A DNA stretch of 64,000 nucleotides from the NCBI GenBank assembly GCA_947448135.1, contig CANFLZ010000004.1, positions 1-64,000 on the forward strand, written 5' to 3'. Numbering within the stretch: position 1 is the stretch's first letter; each line of letters starts with the position of its first letter. A program made the translations under genes and the position numbers. This DNA is from Flavobacteriales bacterium (GTDB taxonomy: Bacteria; Bacteroidota; Bacteroidia; Flavobacteriales_D; Sanyastnellaceae). The notes beneath the pieces are model-generated. The model was not told the DNA's origin. It saw only the letters and a program-made list of their open reading frames with translations, and ran no database searches. Shown here piece by piece: positions 7,226-15,916 of the stretch.

Positions 7226-10200
7226 TTACACTGAAAAGGGTGAATCTATCTTTTGCAGCCATTTCAGCGCTTTGTCGACAGAGGTGATGTTTTGGAAACT
7301 CATTCTCAAAGACCCGTCCTTTTCGTACATTTTTACTTCTTGGCTATTCTTTTTAAGGAATTCCAAAACCTTGGTAAACGCTTCGCTTTGGTAAAAAGGA
7401 GAATCTTCCTTGGAAATAAAATAGGCAATCATTTTGCCACTTTTCATGATCAGCTTTTCCATTCCCAGCGCATTTGCTGTCCATCGAATACGCATGGTAT
7501 TGATGAGCGCTTCTGTAGGAGCTGGGATGGGACCAAATCGATCCATTAAATTTTTAATAAATGTTTCCATTTGGGTTTCATTCTCCAGATCGTCCATCGC
7601 TTTGTACAAGGCTATTCGCTCCGTGATGTCGTTGACATAGTCATCTGGAATGTGTAATTCCAAATCTGTTTCGAGGGTTGTTTCTTTTACAAATTTGGAT
7701 ACCCGATCCAACTCTTCTTGATAGAGTTCTTGAAAATGTTCCTGCTTCAATTCTTCCAAAGCTTCGGACAAAATCTTTTGGTAGGTTTCCAATCCCATTT
7801 CATTGATGAAGCCACTTTGATCGCCTCCCAAAAGATCGCCGGCACCTCGGATGTCAAGGTCGCGCATGGCAATGTGCAGGCCACTTCCGAGGTCACTGAA
7901 TTGTTCAATGGCCGTTAATCTTTTTCTGGTATCATCGGGCATGGAGTGTATGGGCGGAGAAATCAAATAGCAAAAAGCTCGTTTGTTATTTCGTCCTACT
8001 CTTCCGCGTAATTGATGCAAATCGCTCATGCCAAATTGGTGAGCATTGTTGATGATAATGGTGTTGGCATTGGAAATATCAATACCACTTTCTACAATGG
8101 AAGTACTGACCAAAACATCAAAGGCGCCCTCAATAAAATTGGTCATGACTTCTTCCAGTTGATCACTTTTCATTTGGCCATGGCCTATTCCTACTCGAGC
8201 ATCTGGGCAGAGTCGTTGTATCATACCTGCAACTTCTTGCAGATTTTGAATGCGATTATTGATGAAGAAAACCTGGCCACCTCTTTGAATTTCGTAACTA
8301 ATGGCATCGCGGATGGCTTCTTCATCCAATGTGATGATTTGGGTATGAATAGGATGTCGGTTGGGAGGAGGAGTTTGAATGATACTCAAATCACGCGCTC
8401 CCATCAATGAGAATTGTAAAGTTCTTGGAATTGGAGTGGCCGTTAATGTGAGTGTATCCACATTGGCCTTCATTGTTTTTAATTTGTCTTTTGCTGCAAC
8501 TCCAAATTTCTGTTCTTCGTCGATAATCAGTAATCCAAGATCTTTGAATTTCACATCTTTCCCGATGATGGAATGCGTTCCAATCAATATATCAATTTGG
8601 CCTTTGGACAATTTTTCCAAGGTGGCTTTTTTCTCTTTGGTAGATTTGAATCGACTGATGTGATCGACAGTGACTGGAAAATCTTTGAATCTATTCGCGA
8701 AACTTTTGTGATGTTGCAAAGCCAAAATCGTTGTTGGAACCAGCACCGCGACCTGTTTTCCATCTGTTGCGGCTTTGAATGCTGCACGCATGGCGACTTC
8801 TGTTTTTCCAAATCCAACATCGCCGCATACCAATCGATCCATAGGCGCTTGCGATTCCATGTCTTGTTTTACCGCAGTAATGGCCTTGGCTTGATCGGGT
8901 GTGTCTTCATACATGAAAGAAGCTTCTAATTCCATTTGCATGTAGCCATCGGGCATGAAGGCAAAGCCTTTGGTGGTTTTTCTTTTCGCGTATAATTTGA
9001 TCAAATCAAAAGCGATGGTTTTGACGCGCGCCTTGGTTTTGTTTTTTAGGTTCTGCCAAGCAGGACTTCCCAGTCGGTCCATGGTGGGTGCCGTGCCATC
9101 TTTTCCGCTGAATTTACTGATTCGGTGCAAGCTGTGAATGCTCACATACAAGGTGTCACCACCTTTGTAGACCAAACGAATGGCCTCTTGCTCTTTGCCA
9201 TTGACATCAATTTTTTGAAGTCCCGCAAATTGACCCACACCGTGATCAATGTGCACCACAAAATCACCCGGTTGCAAAGACAAAATTTCTTTGAGTGTCA
9301 AAGCTTCTTTGCTTTTTTGAAAACCTTCTTTTAACCGGAAACGGTGGTATCTCTCGAAGATTTGGTGATCGGTGTAAAGGGCTACTTTTTGTTCGTTGTC
9401 GACAAAACCTTCACTGAGTTCAATTAGGTGTGGGGTGTATTGAACGACAATTTGTTTGTCCTCAAAAATTTGGTGCAAGCGTTCCAATTGTTTGGCTTGA
9501 CCTGCTGACACTACTTGATCGTAATCTTCTTTTGATTTTTGAATGATATGCTGACTCAGTAAATCAAAGTTTTTACTGAACGAGGGTTGCGGTGTCATTT
9601 GAAACTCAACACCAGGAGCTTCGATAAAAAGTGCCGTAGGGCCCATTTCAATGAGTCTTCTGGATTTTAAAAGTCGGTACCAATCGGTGCTATGGGCGTA
9701 TAGTTCTTCGGGTGATTTGTGTTTGATCACACCACCCAATTTGTCAAATTGAACAATGGCTCTTTCAAGTTCCTTTTCCAGAATCTCAGGGGCGTTTGTA
9801 CATTCAATGGCCCAGAAAATTGCGTCGTTGGGAACGAACTCTAAAAAGTTGATGGTGGATTCGATTTGCCCTTCATCTTGCACATTGGGGACAATCGTGG
9901 CACGTTGCATCATCCCTGAGCTGAGCTGATCAACGGGGTCAAACTTTCGAATACTGTCTATGGTTTCGCCAAAGAGCTCGATTCGATAGGGGTGATCGTA
10001 TGAAAAAGAAAAGACATCAATGATGCCACCACGAACGGCATATTGTCCGGGTTCATACACGAAGTCAACCTTGTGGAAGTTGTACTCCTGAAAAATTTCG
10101 TCGACAATTTCAGGGTTCAAAGTTGTTCCAATTTCAACTTCAAAAGTCTTTTGTTCTAAGGAGGATAAACCGATCACTTTTTCAGCGATAGCTTCGGGAT

Positions 10201-10591
10201 AAGTGACTACCCATTGCCCCTGTGGTTTTTTACGGATGCTATTCAAGACCTCTGTTCGCATGGCGACATTGGCATTGTCAACCGTCTCTACTTGATATGG
10301 AACACGGGCACTTCTTGGAAAGAAGAGGATGTTCTTTTGCTCCAAAGATTCTTTTTGATAGTTCTGGATGTTTTCCAGATCATTTAAAAAGTAGGCTGCT
10401 TTTTCTTTGTCTTCTAGGACAAATACATGCGTTTTGTTGTTGCTGTTGGAAATGGCATTGGCGATCAATGCTTTTGCGGAGCCAACTATTCCTCGAAGGC
10501 GTAATTTGGCACCTTCAGCAGACAGAGTCTCCGAAATATTTTTTTCTTGAATCCAATCGTAGTAACGATTGTAAAATGGTGCGTTCGACAC
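7226..10591 (-). CDS. mfd: Transcription-repair coupling factor
   Basis: Mfd is the ATP-dependent translocase that removes stalled RNA polymerase and recruits UvrA. At 1121 residues it is full length. The N-terminal UvrB-like region is followed by the RNA-polymerase-interaction domain, with G-D-F-V-V-H-I-D-H-G-V-G-Q-F near residue 440. The RecG-like motor has Walker A G-D-V-G-F-G-K-T-E, Walker B I-I-D-E-E-Q-K-F-G and motif III T-A-T-P-I-P-R-T. The C-terminal D7 domain follows. The only start codon in a suitable place is GTG at 10591, since no ATG occurs until well inside the domain. A weak TATCTTTA box lies at 10609-10616. Confidence 0.96.
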   Translation of the reverse strand: MSNAPFYNRYYDWIQEKNISETLSAEGAKLRLRGIVGSAKALIANAISNSNNKTHVFVLEDKEKAAYFLNDLENIQNYQKESLEQKNILFFPRSARVPYQVETVDNANVAMRTEVLNSIRKKPQGQWVVTYPEAIAEKVIGLSSLEQKTFEVEIGTTLNPEIVDEIFQEYNFHKVDFVYEPGQYAVRGGIIDVFSFSYDHPYRIELFGETIDSIRKFDPVDQLSSGMMQRATIVPNVQDEGQIESTINFLEFVPNDAIFWAIECTNAPEILEKELERAIVQFDKLGGVIKHKSPEELYAHSTDWYRLLKSRRLIEMGPTALFIEAPGVEFQMTPQPSFSKNFDLLSQHIIQKSKEDYDQVVSAGQAKQLERLHQIFEDKQIVVQYTPHLIELSEGFVDNEQKVALYTDHQIFERYHRFRLKEGFQKSKEALTLKEILSLQPGDFVVHIDHGVGQFAGLQKIDVNGKEQEAIRLVYKGGDTLYVSIHSLHRISKFSGKDGTAPTMDRLGSPAWQNLKNKTKARVKTIAFDLIKLYAKRKTTKGFAFMPDGYMQMELEASFMYEDTPDQAKAITAVKQDMESQAPMDRLVCGDVGFGKTEVAMRAAFKAATDGKQVAVLVPTTILALQHHKSFANRFKDFPVTVDHISRFKSTKEKKATLEKLSKGQIDILIGTHSIIGKDVKFKDLGLLIIDEEQKFGVAAKDKLKTMKANVDTLTLTATPIPRTLQFSLMGARDLSIIQTPPPNRHPIHTQIITLDEEAIRDAISYEIQRGGQVFFINNRIQNLQEVAGMIQRLCPDARVGIGHGQMKSDQLEEVMTNFIEGAFDVLVSTSIVESGIDISNANTIIINNAHQFGMSDLHQLRGRVGRNNKRAFCYLISPPIHSMPDDTRKRLTAIEQFSDLGSGLHIAMRDLDIRGAGDLLGGDQSGFINEMGLETYQKILSEALEELKQEHFQELYQEELDRVSKFVKETTLETDLELHIPDDYVNDITERIALYKAMDDLENETQMETFIKNLMDRFGPIPAPTEALINTMRIRWTANALGMEKLIMKSGKMIAYFISKEDSPFYQSEAFTKVLEFLKKNSQEVKMYEKDGSLRMSFQNITSVDKALKWLQKIDSPFSV

Positions 10592-10607
10592 GAATCTAAA
10601 TTGTGTC

Positions 10608-10616
10608 GTAAAGATA
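10608..10616 (-). promoter_or_regulatory. Possible -7 promoter box for mfd
   Basis: The minus strand reads TATCTTTAC, which differs from TAnnTTTG only in the last base of the box. The same 9-mer occurs upstream of sucA (13412-13420) and glmM (54997-55005). It is 16 bases from the mfd GTG start. Confidence 0.35.
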
Positions 10617-10640
10617 GTTCAGCAATTACAAAACAAGGTG

Positions 10641-10672
10641 TCAAAAAAAAGACCGGAAGTCCGGTCTTTTTA
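10641..10672 (-). terminator. Intrinsic terminator after sucA
   Basis: A GACCGG / CCGGTC stem (10651-10656, 10661-10666) extended by A-T pairs is followed on the minus strand by eight T residues. It ends the sucA transcript and separates it from mfd. The A/T flanks would also let it work on the plus strand. Confidence 0.88.
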
Positions 10673-10677
10673 TAAAT

Positions 10678-13386
10678 TTATTGGAAGAGTTGGTCCATGA
10701 CCTGCTTCATCCTGAGTTCGTGCATTTTACTGGATCCAGCAGCTGGAGAGGCTTGTGCTGGGTAGGCGACTACATCGATGTTGGTTTTTCTCATCATGCG
10801 CATGATAAAGCTCCAAGCTCCCATGTTTTCTGGCTCTTCTTGTGCCCAAATCAATTCGACATTTTTTCCGTACCCTTTCAATACTTTGTCCAATGCCTTT
10901 TGTGGGAATGGGTATAGTTGTTCCAAACGTACAAATGCCATGTCTTTCACTTTTCTCGTTTCACGCTCTTCACACATTTCATAGTACATCTTTCCAGTAC
11001 AAAGAACCACTTTTTTCACTTTCTTCTTGTCCACAGCATTGTCATCCATGACCATTTCGAAAGTCCCTTTGGCCATATCTTTCAAGCTGCTAACCGCTTT
11101 TGGATGACGCAACAATTTTTTGGGTGTGAAAACAATCAATGGTTTGCGGAAAGGTTGCTTCACTTGTTTACGCAACAAATGGAAGAAATTAGCGGGTGTC
11201 GTGATGTCACATACTTGCATATTTTCTTCAGCGCACAATTGTAAGAATCTCTCCATACGACCTGAGCTGTGCTCAGAACCTTGGCCTTCATAACCGTGTG
11301 GCAAGAACATAACCAAGCCATTCATGCTTCCCCACTTGTCTTCAGCGGCACTGATGAATTGGTCAATCATGATTTGCGCTCCGTTGTTGAAATCACCAAA
11401 TTGCGCTTCCCAAATGGTCAATCCATTGGGAGTTCCAAATGCATAACCATAATCATAACCCAACACACCATATTCACTCAACAAAGAGTTGAAAATGCGC
11501 AATGGAGCTTGTTTGTCTGAGAGTAAATTGAGTGGGATAAATTCTTTTTCTTGGTCTTCATCAGTCTTCACCACCGCATGACGGTGAGAGAAAGTTCCGC
11601 GTTCAACATCTTGACCGGAAATACGAATGGGATGACCTTCTTCTAAGAGAGTAGCGTATGCCAAAAGCTCTCCCATCGCCCAATCCAACTGATCATTCTT
11701 GATCATGTTGATGCGATCTTCAAAAACTTTTTCTGTTTTTCTAAAGAGCTTTTCTCCACTGGGGAGCGTAGACATTTTGATGCCTAAGTCTTTTAATTTT
11801 TTTTCGGCAACAGCAGTTTTGGGTGCAGATTCAAAATCTTCCGATGTTGCGAATCTTACGTCTTTCCATGTCTCTTCCAAGAAATGTTTGACGTAAGCTA
11901 CACTTTTGGTTTTGGCTTTTTCTAAACTAATATCCAAATGACCTTCAAAAGATTTGCGAATCGTTTCTGCTTCTTCTTCTGTGATATTTCCTTCTTGTGT
12001 TAGTTGCTTTAAATACAACTCACGAAGACTCAAATGTGATGCAATTTGTTTGTACAAAGATGGCTGGGTAAATTTGGGCTCGTCGCCTTCATTGTGTCCG
12101 TATTTGCGATATCCCAACAAGTCAATGAAAATATCCATGTTGTACTTTTCACGGTACTCCAAGGCCCATTGCATGGCTGTAATAACGGCTTCTACATCAT
12201 CGGCATTCACATGAAATACAGGACACAAAGTTGTCTTGGCCACGTCAGTACAGTAGGTAGAAGAACGTGCATCCAAATAATTGGTGGTAAAGCCCACTTG
12301 GTTGTTGGTAACAATATGAATTGTACCTCCAGTTCTATATCCGTCAAGCAACGCCATTTGCACCACTTCGTATACGATACCTTGGCCTGCAATGGCCGCA
12401 TCGCCATGAATCAAGATGGGGACGATTTTCTTTTCGTCATGGATGTAATGGTCGATTTTGGCACGTGTCAATCCTTCGACAACGGGGTTTACCGCTTCCA
12501 AGTGGGAAGGGTTAGGGCAAAGGGTTACGTGAACGTTGTGTCCATTCACCGTAATGTCTCGTGAATATCCAAGGTGGTATTTTACGTCACCATCCATGTT
12601 GCCTTCAAATTCAACGCCGGCGAATTCACGAAAAACTTCTTCTTGTGGTTTTTCAAGGATGTTTGTCAAGATATTCAATCGTCCACGGTGGGCCATACCG
12701 ATAACAAATTCTTCGACCCCCATTTCAGCGCCTTTTTTCACGAGGTAATCCATTGCTGGAACCACCGCTTCGCAACCTTCGACGCTAAAACGTTTTTGAC
12801 CCACGAATTTCTTGTGGATGTATTGCTCGAACAAAGAAGCTTTCGAAGTCATTTCAAAAATGTTCTTCTTTTCTTCTCTGGAGTATTTGGGTTTGTTTAC
12901 TGCTTCAAACTTGGAGCGCAACCATTCTACACGTTCTGGCTCACGGATATACATGAACTCCACACCAATGCTTTGGCAATAAGAGTTTTCCAAATGTGCA
13001 ATGATATCCTTCAATTTAGCATCGCCAATTCCGATATCGGTTCCAGCATGGAAAGTTTCTTCCAAATCAGCGGCAGTCAGACCAAAATTCTCAATGGCCA
13101 AAGTTGGGCTGTATTTTCTGCGTTCACGAACCGGATTGGTTTTGGTGAACAAATGTCCTCGTGTTCGGTAGGCGTTGATGAGGCTGATAACCTTAAATTC
13201 CTTGGAGGTTACCGCATTCATGCGGCTGCCATCCGGAAGAACTGGATAGCTCTCGTTTTGGAACTCAAATCCCTCAAAGAATCTTTTCCAAGAGATGTCC
13301 AAGCTATCGGGGTCTTGCTTGTATTGTTGATACAATGCGTCTATCGTCTGGATATCGGCATTTCCCAAAAATTGATCTGAACTCAT
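10678..13386 (-). CDS. sucA: 2-oxoglutarate dehydrogenase E1 component
   Basis: This TPP-dependent E1 decarboxylates 2-oxoglutarate in the TCA cycle. The 902 residues are near the family length. Visible signatures are the short N-terminal segment ending in W-K-R-F-F-E-G-F, the G-M-A-H-R-G-R-L-N-I-L segment near 230, G-D-A-A-I-A-G-Q-G near 325 with the following N-N-Q-V-G-F-T, and the transketolase-like segment G-Y-E-G-Q-G-S-E-H-S-S-G-R near 730. No E2 gene follows it; the E2 gene about 2.5 kb away is on the other strand and looks like a different subtype. Confidence 0.96.
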   Translation of the reverse strand: MSSDQFLGNADIQTIDALYQQYKQDPDSLDISWKRFFEGFEFQNESYPVLPDGSRMNAVTSKEFKVISLINAYRTRGHLFTKTNPVRERRKYSPTLAIENFGLTAADLEETFHAGTDIGIGDAKLKDIIAHLENSYCQSIGVEFMYIREPERVEWLRSKFEAVNKPKYSREEKKNIFEMTSKASLFEQYIHKKFVGQKRFSVEGCEAVVPAMDYLVKKGAEMGVEEFVIGMAHRGRLNILTNILEKPQEEVFREFAGVEFEGNMDGDVKYHLGYSRDITVNGHNVHVTLCPNPSHLEAVNPVVEGLTRAKIDHYIHDEKKIVPILIHGDAAIAGQGIVYEVVQMALLDGYRTGGTIHIVTNNQVGFTTNYLDARSSTYCTDVAKTTLCPVFHVNADDVEAVITAMQWALEYREKYNMDIFIDLLGYRKYGHNEGDEPKFTQPSLYKQIASHLSLRELYLKQLTQEGNITEEEAETIRKSFEGHLDISLEKAKTKSVAYVKHFLEETWKDVRFATSEDFESAPKTAVAEKKLKDLGIKMSTLPSGEKLFRKTEKVFEDRINMIKNDQLDWAMGELLAYATLLEEGHPIRISGQDVERGTFSHRHAVVKTDEDQEKEFIPLNLLSDKQAPLRIFNSLLSEYGVLGYDYGYAFGTPNGLTIWEAQFGDFNNGAQIMIDQFISAAEDKWGSMNGLVMFLPHGYEGQGSEHSSGRMERFLQLCAEENMQVCDITTPANFFHLLRKQVKQPFRKPLIVFTPKKLLRHPKAVSSLKDMAKGTFEMVMDDNAVDKKKVKKVVLCTGKMYYEMCEERETRKVKDMAFVRLEQLYPFPQKALDKVLKGYGKNVELIWAQEEPENMGAWSFIMRMMRKTNIDVVAYPAQASPAAGSSKMHELRMKQVMDQLFQ

Positions 13387-13442
13387 GCTTTACTTTTCTG
13401 CAAATTCGCGGGTAAAGATAAGGTCAGATAAAACGGAGCGGT

Positions 13443-15296
13443 CTATATTTTTTCAGAAAGTTCTAACCAACGCATCTCAAGGTTATTCAGCTCTTCTATT
13501 ACCTTGGAAAGGGCTTCTGAGACGGACATTAATCGATCATGTTGGTCGAGTACTGTTTGTAACTCAGATTCCAATTTCGACTTTTGAAGTTCCAATTCGG
13601 GCATGCGTTTTTCGATTTGCTCCCATTCGTATTTCTCTTTGAAACTTAGTTTTTTTTGCCCTCCATCCTTTGAAGCATCTTCCTTGATCTCTGCTTTGCT
13701 TGCAGCTTTTTTATTTTCCAGGGCAATGTTGTCTTGGTCATCACGGAACTGCTGGTAGGATCCCAAAATATCACGGACATTACCCTCTCCATCGAGAACA
13801 AATAGGTGGTCGACGAGTTTGTCCAAGAAGTAACGATCATGCGAAACAATAACCAAGCAGCCGGGATACGATTGCAAATATTCTTCTAAGGCGGCGAGGG
13901 TAAAGACATCCAGATCATTGGTGGGCTCATCCAATATGAGGAAGTTGGGATTTTTCATCAAGATGAGTAGCAGTTGCAAACGCTTTCTCTCCCCACCGCT
14001 CAGGGAATCCACATAATTGAAGTGCATGGATTTTGGGAATAAGAATCGCTCTAACATCTGCGCTGCAGTGATGGTTCTGCCCTTGGTCAGAGGAATGAAT
14101 TCAGCAATATCTCTTACAGCCTCTATCAGTCGCTGACCTGGTTTGAGAATTTCCATGTTTTGGCGGTAGTACCCCATGACAACGGTATCTCCGACAATCA
14201 CTTTCCCTCCATCTGGTTCTTCGCTGAGGGTCATCAATTTGAGCAGGGTGGTTTTTCCCGCCCCATTGGGTCCTACCAAGCCTACGCGTTCGCCGGTTTT
14301 AAAAACATAATCCCAGCCATTGAGTACTTTTTTCTCTCCCCAATGTTTTTTAACGCGATGAAACTCGACAATCTTACTTCCCAATCTGCTCATGTTAATC
14401 TCTGGTGAAAGCTCCGCGGCATCTGGATTTTTTCTTATCGATTCTTTCAGTTCGTTGAAGCGATCCATCCGGCTCTTGCTTTTCACCGTGCGTGCTCTAG
14501 GCATTGTACGTGCCCACACAAGCTCTCGACGAAAGAGGTTCATCTGCTTGTCTTGTGTGGCTTGTTCGAGTGCCTCTCTCTCTGCTTTTTTCTCCAAGTA
14601 ATAGCTGAAATTTCCTTTGTACTTGTACAATTGACCATTTTCTAATTCGAGGATTTCATCGGTGATGTTTTCCAAAAAGTAGCGATCATGCGTCACCATG
14701 AAAAGGGTCATGTGAGATTGCGTCAAGAATTTCTCCAGCCATTCAATCATGTCTAAGTCCAAGTGATTGGTTGGCTCATCGAGCAATAAAAAGTCAGGTT
14801 CTTCCACCAACACTTTTGCCAATGCAACGCGTCTTTGCTGGCCTCCACTGAGCTGTCCAGCAGGCGTATTCCATTGGTGCAATTCCAAGGCGCCTAGAAT
14901 TTGTTTCATTTTGGCCTCGTATTCCCAGGCTCCGCTCGCATCCATTTCAGCCATGGGTTGATCCAATGGAAGGTCGTTGGCTAATGCTTCTTCATAGGCC
15001 GCAATCGCTTTGCTCATATGGTTTTGCGACAAAAGCACATTTTCAAGAATCGACTTTTTGGGGTCGAGAAAAGGATTTTGTTCGAGGTAGCTAACACGAA
15101 CTTCTTTGTTGTAAATTACTTTTCCATCATCGGGAGAGTCTTTTCCAAAAAGGATATTCATCAAGGTCGTTTTTCCTGATCCATTGCGGGCGAGTAGCGC
15201 TACTTTCTGACCTTTTTCGATACCGAATTGAAGATTTTGAAAAAGTTGACGAACGCCGAAACGTTTGGAAAGATTTTCGACTGATAAGTAATTCAT
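13443..15296 (-). CDS. ABC-F family ATPase (Uup/EttA-like)
   Basis: This soluble protein of 617 residues has two ATP-binding cassettes and no membrane segments. Cassette one has the Walker A G-S-G-K-T-T near residue 40 and signature L-S-G-G-Q-Q-R-R. Cassette two has G-A-G-K-T-T near 350 and signature L-S-G-G-E-R-K-R. A charged linker lies between them and a coiled-coil tail follows residue 530, as in Uup. ABC-F proteins act on ribosomes or nucleic acids; the tail makes Uup-like the best guess. The ATG at 15296 lies four bases after an exact TATTTTTG box. Confidence 0.93.
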   Translation of the reverse strand: MNYLSVENLSKRFGVRQLFQNLQFGIEKGQKVALLARNGSGKTTLMNILFGKDSPDDGKVIYNKEVRVSYLEQNPFLDPKKSILENVLLSQNHMSKAIAAYEEALANDLPLDQPMAEMDASGAWEYEAKMKQILGALELHQWNTPAGQLSGGQQRRVALAKVLVEEPDFLLLDEPTNHLDLDMIEWLEKFLTQSHMTLFMVTHDRYFLENITDEILELENGQLYKYKGNFSYYLEKKAEREALEQATQDKQMNLFRRELVWARTMPRARTVKSKSRMDRFNELKESIRKNPDAAELSPEINMSRLGSKIVEFHRVKKHWGEKKVLNGWDYVFKTGERVGLVGPNGAGKTTLLKLMTLSEEPDGGKVIVGDTVVMGYYRQNMEILKPGQRLIEAVRDIAEFIPLTKGRTITAAQMLERFLFPKSMHFNYVDSLSGGERKRLQLLLILMKNPNFLILDEPTNDLDVFTLAALEEYLQSYPGCLVIVSHDRYFLDKLVDHLFVLDGEGNVRDILGSYQQFRDDQDNIALENKKAASKAEIKEDASKDGGQKKLSFKEKYEWEQIEKRMPELELQKSKLESELQTVLDQHDRLMSVSEALSKVIEELNNLEMRWLELSEKI

Positions 15297-15300
15297 GGCG

Positions 15301-15308
15301 CAAAAATA
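15301..15308 (-). promoter_or_regulatory. -7 promoter box of the ABC-F gene, 4 bases from the start codon
   Basis: The minus strand reads TATTTTTG, then CGCC and the ATG at 15296. With the usual distance from the -7 box to the transcription start, the transcript would begin at or next to the start codon. Confidence 0.55.
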
Positions 15309-15332
15309 GGCCATTGGATTACCTTCGTACGG

Positions 15333-15800
15333 ATGAAAAATTTCCGATTGCTAAAAATGTCTGAAATGACCGCCTTGGAATGGCACAGGGTATTGGCATT
15401 GCGGGCGCAGGTTTTTGTAGTGGAACAAAATTGTCCCTATCAAGATCCTGATGGAAAGGATGTTGTCTCGTATCATATTTTGATGGAGAGCGGAGAAGAG
15501 TTGGTGGCTTATGCGCGGCTGGTTCCCCCGGGTGTCAGTTATTCTGAAGCCGCTATTGGACGAGTTGTCACGTCCTCTTCCGTTCGAGGAATGGGATGGG
15601 GAAAAGAATTGATGCAAATTGCAATTGAGCAGACCCAAAAGAAATTTGGTGTGAATCAAATATGCATTTCAGCGCAATCGTATCTACTCCAATTTTATCA
15701 ATCATTTGGATTTGTTGCAGAAGGAGAGGAGTATTTGGAGGATGAAATTCCACATCGGAAGATGAGGCTCTATTCCTCAGAGGGCAATCTAGGCGAATAA
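15333..15800 (+). CDS. GNAT family N-acetyltransferase, ElaA-like
   Basis: The 155-residue protein matches the ElaA branch of GNAT. It has an R-A-Q-V-F-V-V-E-Q-N-C-P-Y-Q-D-P-D-G-like segment at residues 24-43. The acetyl-CoA-binding V-R-G-M-G-W-G-K-E-L-M stretch is near 88-98 and a Q-F-Y-Q-S-F-G-F segment near 124. The substrate is unknown. The start follows a TACCTTCG box (15320-15327) by five bases. The last three codons and the stop lie inside the first copy of a palindromic repeat (15788 onward), so the repeat appears to have set the C-terminus. Confidence 0.88.
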   Translation: MKNFRLLKMSEMTALEWHRVLALRAQVFVVEQNCPYQDPDGKDVVSYHILMESGEELVAYARLVPPGVSYSEAAIGRVVTSSSVRGMGWGKELMQIAIEQTQKKFGVNQICISAQSYLLQFYQSFGFVAEGEEYLEDEIPHRKMRLYSSEGNLGE

Positions 15801-15885
15801 TTGTTCGTCCTTGAATTGGTTCTAGGGGCGAGTGATCATTGGCTCTTGGTAGGTTCTCTGGGCGAATAATTATTCGCCCTTTGGG
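15788..15885. repeat. Three tandem ~34-bp palindromic repeats
   Basis: Three units begin at about 15788, 15821 and 15855, each starting TCTAGG or TCTCTGG and holding a palindrome. Copy 3 is a perfect 20-bp palindrome, GGGCGAATAATTATTCGCCC (15860-15879). Copy 1 (15791-15810) is AGGCGAATAATTGTTCGTCC. Copy 2 (about 15826-15845) is more diverged, GGGCGAGTGATCATTGGCTC. The spacing of 33-34 bp is regular. The block fills the gap between elaA and the E2 gene and reaches into the elaA stop codon. It resembles REP-type or MITE-type interspersed palindromes. Copies elsewhere in the genome cannot be seen from this window. Confidence 0.75.
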
Positions 15886-15898
15886 GTCTGATTTTGCT

Positions 15899-15906
15899 TA
15901 TTTTTG
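15899..15906 (+). promoter_or_regulatory. -7 promoter box of the E2 gene
   Basis: TATTTTTG, an exact TAnnTTTG match, lies 10 bases before the ATG at 15917 and just downstream of the palindromic repeat block. It supports the 15917 start over an in-frame extension through the repeats. Confidence 0.55.
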
Positions 15907-15916
15907 CACACAACTT

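Noticed and set aside
15860-15879. An operator controlling E2
   Set aside because: Possible, but three regular copies reaching into the elaA stop codon fit a repeat element better than one regulator site.
15788-15885. Candidate CRISPR array at the repeat block
   Set aside because: Units are palindromes with little unique spacer between them, only three copies, with no cas genes. A palindromic repeat fits better.
15839-15916. Extended E2 N-terminus through the repeats
   Set aside because: The extension encodes repeat-derived residues and no lipoyl homology. An exact promoter box lies before the ATG at 15917.
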